NCBI GenBank assembly: GCA_014898415.1
Contig: RCTD01000044.1
Location: 1 to 64,000, forward strand
Direction of reading: 5' to 3'
From: Stromatinia cepivora
Lineage: Eukaryota > Ascomycota > Leotiomycetes > Helotiales > Sclerotiniaceae
DNA: 64,000 nt
Shown piece by piece: positions 1 through 11,281 of the stretch. The notes beneath the pieces were generated by a model. That model was not told where the DNA came from. It saw nothing but the letters and a program-made list of their open reading frames with translations, and searched no databases. A program made the translations under genes and the position numbers. Each line of letters begins with the position of its first letter. Position 1 is the stretch's first letter.

Positions 1-796
1 ATACCAAACTAAGAAACTACTAATAATGAATTATACCTATCTCCGACCAACAATCGATAACAATGAACTAATAGATATAAACGAATATCAACAATGAATA
101 AAAAATATAATTCATTTAATAATATATACTCAATTAGATATAGCATTCTCAATTAGAAGACTTTTATAATTTATAACAAAATCAGCAAAACATTATATTA
201 TAGCTTTAAAGAATCTGATGCAATATTTATAATCAATAATCAAATAGAAGTTATAATTCGGATCAAAGAAAGTATAATTTTATATTTGTAAAGAATATAA
301 TATATTTGATAATACAATAAAGATATATATAAATACAGATTAAATTAATAATAAATATAACCAGAAAAGTATTTCAAAAGGAATTATAATATTCTATAAA
401 AGCCCTATATCATAGACTAGCAAAAAACAAATATCTATAGTTATCTTCAATACAGAATCAGAATATATTACAATAATAATATTTATTAAACAAAGGAAAT
501 AAATTGTATAAATGCTCAAAGACTTATTTAGATCAAATTATATTGAAAAGAACAAAGATACAATTCAGATACTTGATAACAATCAAAGTACTTTAGTTTT
601 AATCAAAAACCTATATTTATATGAACAATTCAAATATATAGATATCAATTATTATTTTATCAGGGATTTAATAAAAAAAAAGAAAATCGCCACTAATTAT
701 ATCAATACATACAATATAATTGCTAATGGAATAACGAAGCCCTATACAAGGATTGCTTTCGAAAGATTCAAGAAAATGTTAGGATTAATAATCTAG
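1..796 (+). pseudogene. Copia RNase H C-terminus, RIP-degraded
   Basis: Remnant of the end of a copia polyprotein. An open stretch at 512-796 contains the copia RNase H tail: a segment like YIDINYYFIRDLIKKKK, followed by an ADG(M/L)TKPL-type motif read here as ANGITKPYTRIAF. These are the hallmarks of the end of Ty1/copia RNase H. Upstream of 512 the same frame is broken by stops at former Gln and Trp codons. It ends 33 bases before the LTR, as in the complete copy. It is not functional. Confidence 0.85.
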
Positions 797-828
797 AAGA
801 ATCGAATAGGATATCCTCAATAGGGAAA

Positions 829-994
829 TGTTAAAAATGAGATCATCATAGAATTAGAATTGAGATCATGTAATTATAATAATATATAAACCATATTTAG
901 AGATAACCTCAATTCTACTCCTATTAGAAATATAAATCCTTAATTCAACCTACATAGTCAACAATACTACTATTTCCTGCATCAAAAGTTAACA
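829..994 (+). repeat. 3' LTR of copia-A copy 1 (166 bp)
   Basis: Begins TGTTAAAAATGA and ends AAAGTTAACA, giving TGTTA...TAACA inverted ends. It is the same length as the two LTRs at 14,760 and 20,072 and differs from them mainly by transitions. Confidence 0.9.
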
Positions 995-1199
995 TAATCA
1001 ACAATTCTATTATTCAATTTTATTACATTTATCTTAACCTTAAATCTCAAATTCAAATTATAATATTGTTACAATTTTCGTTTATCGATTAAACTACTTC
1101 TTTTGATTATAATATAATCTTTAATCAATTTTTTAAAGTTTACAATAATCTTAATAAGGTTTAAGAAACTGAAAATCGTTTTTATATTTTAAAATAAAG

Positions 1200-1941
1200 T
1201 ATTAATTTGTTATATATTTATATTACAAAATTCGAAAGGATTTTATATAAAGTTTATAATCAAAATTGATTTAATTCGAATAAGATATCAATTTTCTATA
1301 ATAGATTCAATTTAACTTTATATAATTGACTTACTCAATAATTCAGTTTATCTCATTTTTATTCTGAATTCATATAAATTATACAACAACTAACTATTCA
1401 TTCGATTAATAATTTTACCCCTAATAAAATTACTAATTCCATTCTTTATATATTATAATACTCTAATTCTTACTCTCAAAATCATTCTGATTCAATAAAT
1501 ATATCTGATATTAATTATACCTTAGATATACTCGATTCTGATTTTATTTTAATAATACTATTAAAAGCATCCCCTCAACTTCGACAATTGAGAACTCCCG
1601 AATTCACTCTACAAAAGTAAACTCGCTTCCATAAAGAAAACAGATATATACAATATAGATCCCTATATTATTGAATTCGTATTTACTACTTGAATCTATA
1701 TAATGATATATATGATTCATTTGACCCAGTTAATCATCCTATACTAGCTACTTTGGACGATAACGATAATAATACAGATTTAGAATGGGATAAAGAAAGG
1801 ATAGAAAAGGAATTAAAGGCTTTAATGTATTTGGAAAACATAATCGATGAACGTACTTTTTTTGATCGAATAAAGGGAACGATAGACGCCACTGAATTTA
1901 TACATTTGGCTGAATTGATGAATAAAATTAATGATTCGTAG
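1200..1941 (+). pseudogene. Retrotransposon Gag with a CCHC zinc-knuckle remnant (element F)
   Basis: In one frame a typical fungal gypsy Gag can be followed. At about 1,215-1,290 is a segment like LYIYITKFERILYK, matching the 'ITKFERLLYEA' region of fungal Gags. A FxxIxQQLTI segment follows near 1,385. A zinc knuckle lies near 1,640-1,690, with its cysteines changed to tyrosine (TGT/TGC to TAT), the expected RIP outcome. The last 83 residues (1,690-1,941) are open, very acidic, and end shortly before the polypurine tract. Gag would package element RNA in cytoplasmic particles. The stops and lost cysteines make this copy non-functional. Confidence 0.72.
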
Positions 1942-2017
1942 ATGTAATTGTTTTCGGATTCTTTTATATTATTCATTTAAAGCGTTCGAAACGAGCTTTC
2001 ATATAAAGAGGGGGTAG

Positions 2018-2187
2018 TGTTACATATACATACAATGCGATCGATTCGAACCCTAATCGGAATACAGCATTCCCCGAATAGGCTAAGTGAGCTCTCGGCC
2101 TGTATATATATAATCATATAGTTCTACCTTTCGATCTGTAGCTTTTAATTCTAAGAGATACTCAAGTTATTCGGCCGTTGTGTTATA
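2018..2187 (+). repeat. 3' LTR of gag-only element F (about 170 bp)
   Basis: Follows the purine tract AGAGGGGG plus TAG and begins TGTTACATATAC. The right end is placed at GTTGTGTTATA because homology to the minus-strand gypsy fragment starts at 2,188. It shares the stretch CTGTAGCTTTTAATTCTAAG with the LTR of element D, so the two LTRs are related. Confidence 0.65.
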
Positions 2188-2690
2188 TTATTAATCTTGA
2201 TATTTTTATTTATAAAAATTACAATAATAATAAGTATATTATATATCTTTTTTGATTAATAATTAAAGAAGGTATTTAAATAATTAATAGTTATTAAAAT
2301 TGTTATAATTTTTTCAATAAGAATTTTTGAATTTCTGAAAAGCTTTTTTCGTTCTTTAATATCTACAATTAATACTTTTTTGAGAATTTGTTTGAGAAGA
2401 TTTAATATATATATAAAAACAATTCCAATTATTATCGGGATTTCGATTTTGCAAATCCGTTTCTATAAGAATTTCTAATAAGTTTATTAAATCACTTAAT
2501 AATATTAACCGAACCGATGGTTATATGATCACGTGATATATTAATAATATAATTTATTATTATTAAATTTTATTATTATACAAAATCTTGATCATATATC
2601 ATATTAAAATAATTTATAATGGAATAAAATGTAATAGAAGCATATAGAACTTTCTTATTTTTAAGATTAAATATTATTGATTACTATTTC
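2188..2690 (-). pseudogene. Minus-strand gypsy gag/protease fragment (H)
   Basis: Positions 2,190-2,500 are the reverse complement of 11,880-12,150, the linker between Gag and retropepsin of the gypsy element at 11,241-25,672, with mostly transition differences. Homology fades towards 2,500-2,690, which holds only AT-rich sequence and a TCACGTGA palindrome near 2,527. This is a second copy of the same gypsy family in opposite orientation, interrupted by element F on the left and copia-B on the right. Confidence 0.75.
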
Positions 2691-2695
2691 ATTTC

Positions 2696-3004
2696 TGTCA
2701 CGGAAAGCCCCGCAATCCCCTGTATCTTATGAAGGATCAAAGCGTATGCTTTCCAATCGGAATGAAGGATCTACTAGCCCTTATCAATCCATCAATTGAT
2801 AAAATGATCCTGATATACTAATAAACAAAGATCTAGTCTAATTAAGGTACATATCGGCTAGATAACTACTCATTTGTTTTATATATACAGCTCTTGATTC
2901 ATATAATCAAGAGCAAGTCATTCAATTCTTTTACTCTACCAATCATATATATCATTTATTTAACGATCCCTGAAAGTACTGTGTAATTATATTATCCCGT
3001 GATA
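2696..3004 (+). repeat. 5' LTR of copia-B (309 bp)
   Basis: Begins TGTCACGG and ends CCGTGATA, so the original inverted ends were probably TGTCACGG/CCGTGACA. Same length and order as the copy at 10,670. Preceded by target duplication ATTTC. Confidence 0.93.
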
Positions 3005-3379
3005 ATTATAAGCCTGGTAGCTTTTAAAATTTATGTAACTTTCTATCCGGTGATTACTAAATACTCAAAGGATCATTCTTAAAATATCATTTCTATTTTA
3101 TTTATAATTCAATATTTATATCAATTCAGTTATTTTTATTCAATATAGCAAAGGATCAAAACGATCTTCTTTTTATAATCCGTATTCAATAATTGGAGTA
3201 ATATCTATACTTGAAAAATAAATATCAAGTTCAAGGAATCTGGGATTCAATTAATCCAAAGAACAATTCGTTTGTTTTTATATCAGTAATATCCATTTTA
3301 AGTTCCGATCTGATAAATAAATCTATTTGTGTTTAGGTCGATTGGTTTTCAATTAAACCATTTATTTTACCTTCCGTTA

Positions 3380-4860
3380 TCGATTTTTAAGTCAAATATG
3401 ATTAAAAAAAACAAATTTAATACTAAAAGGAATTCTCGGAATATTTTATAATAATTCAATCTAGGGAAGATGTTAATGAAGATACGAAAATGAAAGATTC
3501 TGACGGTAATATATCAGAATTCATTTCTAGTAGATCTACTATTCCACTCCTAATTACCTTTCAAGAAATCTTTTTCGAGCTTGCTTTTCTCCAATTGAAG
3601 TATCGATACCGACAATAAGAATATATACAGAATCACAAAGCTTTCAGGGATATTTACAAATGAATCGAATCATCAATTGATCAAGTACACCTTATAAAAC
3701 TATCCATTTTCAATCAGGGTACTATAGCTCTTTCATTCAAGATAATTATTAATGTATTCAAAAAGAAGTTCGCATTTACGATAATTACTGCCAAATTCGC
3801 AGTATTACAAGAATATTGGTTTGTTCTAGTACAAACCTCACTTAACAAAATCAACCCTATCAAATGGTATAGAGATTGGATTATAATCTATACCAAAGCT
3901 TTTGTATACAAAATCATTAAAATACAGAATGAAATTACTATCAATACTTTTCTACAAATTATTGGTATTAGGATACTTCCAATCTAAACAAATATTATAA
4001 TTATGTAGATCGAAATAAACAATCAATTCGGATTATCTAACCTTTCATTTAAGCAATTCGGAGATATTTTTGAAGGATTAATCTTTCAGGATTTTATTTT
4101 TTTAAAAACTAAAGGAAGAGTATATTCTATATTTATTTCTTTTCAAAATAATAAAAGGTTTAAAAAGAATAAAAAAAGTATCAATTTTGAAAATAATCAA
4201 AAAATCAAGAAGATCTAGGAATATCCTTGCAAAACCGAATCTGAATGGAATAATGGAATTGGTTATGATTATACTATATACAATTGTAAAACTATAGAAT
4301 TAGTATTTACCGAAAGAATCAATCCATTGTTCAAAAAGGTATTCAACAAAAATGAACTACAAGTAATTAAGGATCAAACAAGATTGCATTTATAGAAACA
4401 GTTTCATCCTGATTGAATCAAAAGGAAATAGATAAAAGGTTCCATTGATCCTTTAAAACCTTCAATTAATATTATTATTTTAAATATTCGATACAACCAA
4501 TTAGAGGTATACTTTATAACAATGAAAATATACCATCTATTTAATAATATTTTACTTAATAATTGTAGTATTATATATATTATAAATGATATATCTCTAC
4601 TAAATGATCATCGATATCAATTATTCGATCCCAATGATCTTGTAGAAATAAACATTTCCAGCTTCCAAATCCTAGAATGCAAGGTTTATATTATCAAAGG
4701 GATTATTAAAAGAAAAGATTACCCTAATAATGATTTAATCTTGAACGACATAATATTCATCTCTGATTTTCATATCAATATTGTTTCGGAGACTTGATTG
4801 AAGAAAGCCGGCCTATAGTTTTCAAAATATGATTGTATTCTTTATAAAGAAGATCATACA
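3380..4860 (+). pseudogene. Copia-B Gag and aspartic protease remnant
   Basis: Degraded coding sequence. The clearest part is the open stretch 4,522-4,797, which corresponds to a copia protease: LLNNCS at the catalytic site (the family has LDSGA or LDNCA at this place), then a NDISLL segment, and ending DFHINIVSET. This protease would cut the polyprotein. Upstream, 3,400-4,500 is in a Gag-like frame with many stops and no cysteine knuckle I can read confidently. It is followed by the pre-integrase domain. Confidence 0.65.
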
Positions 4861-4977
4861 AATAGCATAGTAATTGTTCAATATATTTATATTGAAAATC
4901 TTGTATTCTTAAAACACAAACCGTTTTCTACTTATTCAAGTATTCTTTTATTTATTCTCATAAGTAATCCTTCTATA

Positions 4978-6100
4978 ATGTATCCAATAATAAGCAGAAA
5001 AATAAACAAAGCATTTTATTGTTTTTGCAATTCATCTTTCCCAAGAGAAGATATGAGTGAAATATGGTATGAACGCTTTGGGCATCTGGGGAAGGAAGCT
5101 TTTGAATATTTAATATTTGCAGTGCAAAACATCAAAATAAAAGGTATTATTCGTTCCAATTACGCCGATTACACTCGTACTCATACAAAGCAAATCATTT
5201 CTTACATTCCAAATGATTACCAATTATTTCAGCCCTTCTACAAAATTTAATGGGATCTTTTTGATTTCAACAAAGAATATAACAATGTATCATAATTTTT
5301 ATTGATCAAAGAAATGTATTATAATAAAATCTTTTCATATTCAATTTACTGCAAAATATATGACAAAGTATTTGCAATTATTTAAAGTTTTGTAACCTAG
5401 ATTCATTATAAATACAATCTAGCAATCGTAATAATCAAGTAGAATAATGATACATCTGTTATTGGAATTATAAAAGTAATATTATTTGAGAAATAGATTA
5501 AACAAGAAAACATCGAATTCGAGTTATCCCTATTTTATATATATGAATCTAATAGAGGATTAGAATGTACAGGATAAGAAATAATTACAAAACAGATAAA
5601 AATGCAGATCACAATAGGTTTACCGAACAAATTATGGATGGAAACGATGCAAATTACTATTTACCTATATAATATAAATCCTTTAAAGGTCAAATCCTTC
5701 AAATCGTTTAATGAAATATTCGATATATAATTCCATAATTATTTTTGCAAAGATAATCCTTTGTTCGTAAAGAAAATATCTAACGATTTTCATTCTAATT
5801 AGAATGGAATCTACAAATATAAATACTGAATTTACCCTTTAAATAAAAACAAAGAAATTGGAATTAATAGGAAATAGTATAAAACCAATCCTCGAATATA
5901 TATTGAGTATTTAATGGGTTATATCCCAGGCATATTGATCTACTATATATGGATATCCAAACTCGATAAAGTTATTGTTATTCGAAATATAATGTTCAAT
6001 GAAGAATTCATTTATTATATAAATTCTATTAATCGAATAATCGATATTTATATTACAAAAGAGCTTAAGCAGTTTGCTAAAATTCTTGACCTATAAGATT
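4978..6100 (+). pseudogene. Copia-B pre-integrase and integrase remnant
   Basis: The stretch 4,978-5,250 holds the GAG-pre-integrase signature WYERFGHLGKEAFEYLI. Integrase core sequence continues with stops to about 5,900. The C-terminal integrase region is open at 5,914-6,096, with the copia pattern GYIPG...YYIW...LDKVIV.RN, the equivalent of the usual 'LGYxxxxKAYRVxxxxxxKVxxSRDV'. The enzyme would insert the cDNA. The core catalytic acidic residues fall in degraded stretches and cannot be confirmed. Confidence 0.75.
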
Positions 6101-6108
6101 ATATCGAA

Positions 6109-6603
6109 TTGGATGGGATGATTATTCAAAACAAGGATAATTATGAGGATTTCATTTATCTACTTATTTTTATGGATCGAAAAGTCTTTGATTTATTCAT
6201 CAAATGTATTTCAGATTTATTGTTTATAAACGAATTGATCTTAAGGGTAGATATAGATCTAGGAGATGATAATGAAAATAAAAAAATCGATTTAGGATTA
6301 TTCAATCCATTTAATCCTTTAGATGGTGAGGATAAGGTATATAATAAAGATATATAAATATTGGTCGATTTTTTTATTAAAGAAATTAAAGAAATTGATT
6401 TTTTTATTAAAGAGCAATTATATTTCGTGGGTAAAGATATTGGTATTATTCAAAAAGATACTTATAATAATAATACAGATCCCGATCTTACCGAATATAT
6501 TGATATAGGGAATATGGAGTATGAGCCTATTGGTCGTGCTACTGAAGTTCTTTATAGTATATACAAAAGTAATCCAAAAACTGTTCTAATCGATCAATCT
6601 TAA
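6109..6603 (+). pseudogene. Copia-B integrase-reverse transcriptase linker
   Basis: Two acidic open stretches (6,109-6,357 and 6,361-6,603), joined by one stop in the same frame, fill the hinge between integrase and reverse transcriptase. They contain a short duplicated unit reading IKEIKEIDFFIKE. Acidic hinges are common here in fungal copia polyproteins. No catalytic motif is visible. Confidence 0.5.
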
Positions 6604-6959
6604 TATTTCAAAAAGAAGTATATATATTGGAATAATTAATTAAAGTATTTTATAAAGGAAATTTAATTATTACAAAGATTACTACGCTTTATATATTCAT
6701 CTAATTGATTTATAAAAAACTCACAGATTTATAATCTCGAATAGATACTTAAAAGAGTTTATATTATAAGAATTGAAATATTTAGGGCTTAGATTAATCC
6801 ATTTGAATTTCAATCATACAATTACTACTCGGAGTTACTTTTCTTCCGGGAATCATTTGACTCTTATATTCCAGAGTAACCAATACACATATAAAAGCAA
6901 TTGCATATATAGCAACATTATTAAAGGAACAATTCCAATACTAGATTCTATATAAGAAT

Positions 6960-8745
6960 TATTATATCTCAAAGGATAGGTTCAATAAGATTACCCTATT
7001 TAAACAACTTTCATTTTATATTCTAATTTGATCAATAAGGAATAAACGATATAGAAAAGTATTCTCAATTTGTAATAATTTATAATATAATCATCATTGG
7101 AATTAAAGCAAAACCATTATTGCTTTTCATTTGGTCTACAATCAATGAATTATAAACAATACTATTTCCTTGAATTCATATATTTGCAACTTCAAAATTA
7201 CCTTGTTTTTATTATTAATTAGAAAATCATCAAATAGGATATTAGTTCAAACAGGATTACAATCTTAAGGTTAATAACCTTAAGACTAGGAAAACCTGAT
7301 ATGAAATCAATTTTGAATCGGAATCTTCAAAATTGATCCCCCTTCAATAAATGTTTACATATAAATACAATAATCAAGGTTTAATCATTCATTATTGTTT
7401 ATATTTAGTAATACAAGGAGATCTCCAGGCTAAAAGTATTATTGAGATTATTTATACCGCTATATTAATAAACTAATCATTCCGAATCATAATAACAATT
7501 ATCGTTAAATACAATCTCGAAATAAAGCAATACAATATAATCAATATCTTCATCAATACTCTACACAATCCTTCTAATATTCTAATTGTATACTATCTAC
7601 CTAATGGATACAAAATCCTAAACAAAAATATTATAATCGATCGAGCTTTGTATAATCTACAAAATTCTTTAATTATATAGTTTAAGGATTTCACTTGGAT
7701 ACTCAAAAAACTAGGATTGATATAATATAAGGAGGAATTGTATTTATATATTAATCTAAAGTATACCGTTATAATTCTTTTCTTTATAAACAATATTTAG
7801 GTTATTTATCATAAAAAAAATAAATCAATTGTTATAAAGATTATTGAGGGAATCAAAATTGTATATAAACTATAAAACCTGGAAAATACTAAATAATTTC
7901 TAAGTATACGTATACTTTATAATCGATTCAAAAAAAAATTATAATTAATTTATAATATATATATTAAAAAGATTACTAAGAAATTCAAAGTAACAAATAG
8001 AATAGCAAATATACCATTTCTGATAATAGTATTTCGGAAAAATCAAGGTCAAGCTCCTATATATATTATAAAAATGTATCAAAAAAAAATGGGTTCAATA
8101 TTATATACTATAATCACTATAAGAGCGAATATATCATTCATTGCTTCGCAACTGAATCATTATTTGATCAATCTATCGAGCAATTATATGAAAGCTGTTG
8201 ATCATTGTTTATAATATCTATAGAATATAAAATATCTCGCAATTTAATATAACGGTAATCAAATATTACAACTTCTCATCTTCTCAGATATTTCTTTTAC
8301 AAATGATCTAGATACTCATTGATTATCCCAAAAATACATTATATCCCTTTTCAATAACTTAATTATATAAAAAACATCTAAGTAAAATACTATAACCACC
8401 TCGATTACCGAAACAAAGTTTTTCGGAGTTGAATATATATCAAAAGAAACTATAACAACCTTATATTTTTAAAAGAAATCGATTTAGCAATGAAAAAATC
8501 TATAACAATCTTTTGCAACAACCAACAAGCAATTAGATTGATAATTAATGAAAACGAACGGATCATTACAAAACTACATTACATCGATATCCAAAATATA
8601 TAATTATATCAAAAATATTCAAAAGGGAACTTTTATATAATTTATCTACCGATCATCGATATAACTATTGATGGACTCACCAAGAACCTTATAAAACAAA
8701 AATTCGAATACTTTCGATCCCTTCTCAATTTACAAGATATAAGTA
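6960..8745 (+). pseudogene. Copia-B reverse transcriptase and RNase H remnant
   Basis: The frame can be followed through many RIP stops. Near 7,590-7,700 is the copia motif YYLPNGYKIL followed by DRALYNLQNS. Near 7,780-7,800 the catalytic box reads FINNI instead of (Y/F)VDDI, so both aspartates have become asparagine. At about 8,080-8,240 is the segment after the thumb, and near 8,350-8,420 the RNase H serine/threonine-rich TTS.TE.K segment. The region ends near 8,740 at a LTKNL-like motif. Not functional. Confidence 0.8.
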
Positions 8746-10669
8746 ATAAGATTATAAAGCTTGAATAACAATGATTATAGAGCTTGAGTAACAACGATTA
8801 TAGAACTTGAGTAACGATAATCTGGAGTTTGTATTTCTTCCTTTTGGTATAGATAGAATAAGTTCTATTTGGTATCCCAGATTATTATACTTTTCTATAA
8901 TGCGCTTTAATTTGTATATTCTATATTCATTGGAAAACAAAAAACAATCAAAACTGATCACTTCTTTGCTTTTTATCTTTTTATCCTCGAAAAAGGATAA
9001 GCTTCTTTTTAAACTCAATAACTTAAAATTCAAATAAAAAAGCCTCTAGATTATCCACAATAATTAAGGAATGAAGAACAATTGAAGTAACCAGAGTTAT
9101 TAATACCATCAATATTATAAGAGCCAAAAGATTATCCCTTCTTTCCCTTTTCTTTGGATATATTATTCACTTTTTCCTCCTCTTCTTTTTTACCATTCTT
9201 TTTCTTTTATCTTTATTATCGTTCTCTAAAATCACAATATATTTCTTCCATTCGGTTTTTCAAGGATTCTAATGAATAATATAACGAAAAGAAGAAGAAC
9301 GATAATATAAAGGCAAAAAAACAACTTCTCTTTTTTTTTCGATTTTCAGCATTATCTTTATTGCAATTTTATATTTCTGCTTGAATTATACAATCAATGA
9401 TCAATATATTATGAAAATAGAAGATGAATAAAGAACTTATTTTCAAATTTTGCCAATAAACGGCGATATAGTAATCTGTTAAAGGATAAAGGAAAGCTGG
9501 TAAAAGAGTATATAAATGAATACTATAATTCTAATACCGACGATTATTCAGTTTGGAAGAATTAATAAAGTATTTATTATAGAAATTATATCTTCTAATG
9601 ATCAACGACTTTATATATCGAATATATAGATGATCGTTCCTTTCCCCATAATTTCCTTTATCTTTTGTTTTGATTAAAAAATCAACAATTTTCGATAATC
9701 TTTTTTCTTTTTCTTCTTTATTTAATTCATTGTTTAAAAAACCTGATACCAAAAAATCAAATGAATCATTATTATCAAATGAAAAAACACTCCCTTTTTT
9801 TTCTTTTTCATCGAACAACCTTTGCTTTAATAACTACAAATATAAGATTAATAAAACCTTTCAATTATATAACAGAATTCAAAAATGAAATCTACCTCCA
9901 AATTATTATCTGAATCTATAATTGACAATTGACCATAATGAATAACAGTTCCTTCAACAAAAAGAAATAGTTTCTGAAATAAATAATAATATATCATTCT
10001 AAAAGCAGATTTAGTTAAACCATACTTCCAGAAATCGATATTTTGATTTATCATTTATATTAAACTCATTAATTCTTTCTACTCGATTTATTGATCCCTC
10101 GAAAAAATATTAGAATCTTTTTTCACATTCGATTCTCTCAAAACTTTCTTTTCAACCGTTGTTTGCCTAATACAATTGAGATTCGCTTACTTAACCTTTT
10201 TAAACCCCGAAATCTTAAGTATGATAATAATCAATAAGAATTTGATTAAAACAAAAACAAAAATACAAAAAAGAAATCCATATACCTTTAAAAAATTCAT
10301 TTATTTTACTTCGCCATCGCGATCAATATACTATAATCTAGCAACTATATACATTCTCAATTGCTACACCGCAAAATCAATCAATCATCTATATTCTCCC
10401 GACAGAAAACTTTCTTTTTATTATTCAAAATCTTGATTTTGAAGAATATCACAAATAACAAACCGAAGATTAAAAGAAATTTGCGATTTATATATACTCA
10501 AATTCTTCTCTATTTTAAAAATACCAGAATCATTTTAGATTTATATATTACACCAATTTTTGATTAACGTCTATCTATAATCGCCTTACATATTTATTCA
10601 CGAATTATATGAATTGCCACTTTCTATACCTTTCCATTTGTTTCAGATCGCCTTCCGATTTGGGGGGTG
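8746..10669 (+). other. 1.9-kb tail of copia-B between RNase H and 3' LTR, content unknown
   Basis: Typical copia elements reach the polypurine tract within about 100 bp of RNase H. Here 1.9 kb intervene. The stretch starts with about three 23-bp tandem units at 8,751-8,819. It then holds open stretches on both strands: minus 8,752-9,033, 9,531-9,818 and 9,848-10,054; plus 10,176-10,436. I recognise none of them, and no frame continues cleanly. It ends with a purine tract (TGGGGGG, 10,661-10,667). It may be an extra, possibly antisense, gene or captured sequence. Confidence 0.45.
8751..8819 (+). repeat. Three-unit 23-bp minisatellite
   Basis: Units of the form TATAGAGCTTGAGTAACAACGAT occur about three times in tandem with a few substitutions, just downstream of the copia-B RNase H. 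Confidence 0.7.
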
Positions 10670-10978
10670 TATTACAGAAAGCCCCGCAATCCTCTATATC
10701 TTATAAAGGATCAAAGCGTATACTTTCCAATCGGAATGAAGGATCTACTAGCCCTTACCAATCCATTAATTAATAAAATGATCCTGATATACTAATAAAC
10801 AAAGATCTAGTCTAATTAAAATGTATATCGGCTAAATAACCATTCATTTGTTTTATATATACAGCTCTTGATTTATATAATTAAGGACAAATCATTCAAT
10901 TCTTTTACTCTACCAATCACGTGTACCACCTATTCAACGATCCCTGAAAGTGCTGTGTAATCATACTATCCCGTGATA
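10670..10978 (+). repeat. 3' LTR of copia-B (309 bp)
   Basis: Starts TATTACAG, the RIP-mutated form of TGTCACGG, directly after a run of six G (polypurine tract), and ends CCGTGATA. Followed by target duplication ATTTC. Its differences from the 5' LTR are almost all transitions. Confidence 0.93.
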
Positions 10979-10983
10979 ATTTC

Positions 10984-11240
10984 ATTATATAAAACAATTC
11001 TATAAGATTCGATTTAAATCGATCTTATTTATAATCATAGAATATTATAGAATTTCATAGAATCCTATCAAATATTATAAATAAGAAGATTTTCTTCAAA
11101 GAATTCTTCTGAAAAACAAGCAAAATAAATTCAATATTCAATACACTTATATTTTGACTTCAACCATTATATATTCGATCACCCTTTTAAGCTATATAAC
11201 TAAGTCTTCCACTATAATAATAGTGAATAATATTATTATT
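10984..11240. other. AT-rich stretch, no gene seen
   Basis: Right-hand continuation of the DNA into which copia-B inserted. It should continue minus-strand gypsy fragment H, but I could not align it to the homologous gypsy. It ends in a small palindrome (AATAGTGAATAATATTATTA and its complement-like partner) just before the plus-strand gypsy begins. Confidence 0.5.
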
Positions 11241-11281
11241 ATATTATTCATTATTATTAACCAATCAACCTCCTCCAAGAA
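11241..11281 (+). repeat. 41-bp direct repeat X, left copy
   Basis: Identical to 25,632-25,672 over all 41 bases, ending CAACCTCCTCCAAGAA. Sequences outside the repeat differ at both ends. At the left the repeat reads on into a Gag-like frame; at the right it follows the end of the LTR-like sequence. Confidence 0.9.

Larger units (their letters stand above)
1..994 (+). mobile_element. 3' end of a Ty1/copia retrotransposon (copia-A, copy 1)
   Basis: The window opens inside a copia element that runs off the left edge. Positions 1-800 align base for base, apart from transitions, with 19,250-20,045 of the complete copia-A copy at 14,760-20,237, and both end in the same 166-bp LTR. It sits inside the gag of a gag-only LTR element whose gag resumes at 995. 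The target duplication cannot be tested because the 5' end is outside the window; the five bases after the LTR are TAATC. Confidence 0.9.
995..2187 (+). mobile_element. 3' part of a gag-only LTR retrotransposon (element F)
   Basis: A gag reading frame is followed directly by a polypurine tract (about 2,008-2,014) and an LTR, with no protease, reverse transcriptase or integrase between. The copia copy ending at 994 interrupts the gag, so the 5' part of F should lie outside the window. Element D at 50,362-52,037 has the same organisation and a related LTR. Its right neighbour, from 2,188, is a minus-strand gypsy fragment into which F appears to have inserted. Confidence 0.7.
2696..10978 (+). 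mobile_element. Complete Ty1/copia retrotransposon (copia-B, 8,283 bp)
   Basis: Two 309-bp LTRs (2,696-3,004 and 10,670-10,978) are flanked by the identical five-base target duplication ATTTC (2,691-2,695 and 10,979-10,983). The domain order is copia-type: Gag, protease, integrase, reverse transcriptase, RNase H, all on the plus strand. A further 1.9 kb of unexplained sequence lies between RNase H and the 3' LTR, making the element longer than the usual 5-6 kb. RIP stops throughout show that it is dead. Confidence 0.92.

Noticed and set aside
8752..9037. Overlapping open frames on both strands as a gene
   Set aside because: Open frames are expected by chance in the AT-rich tail of copia-B; neither shows family motifs or a good continuation.
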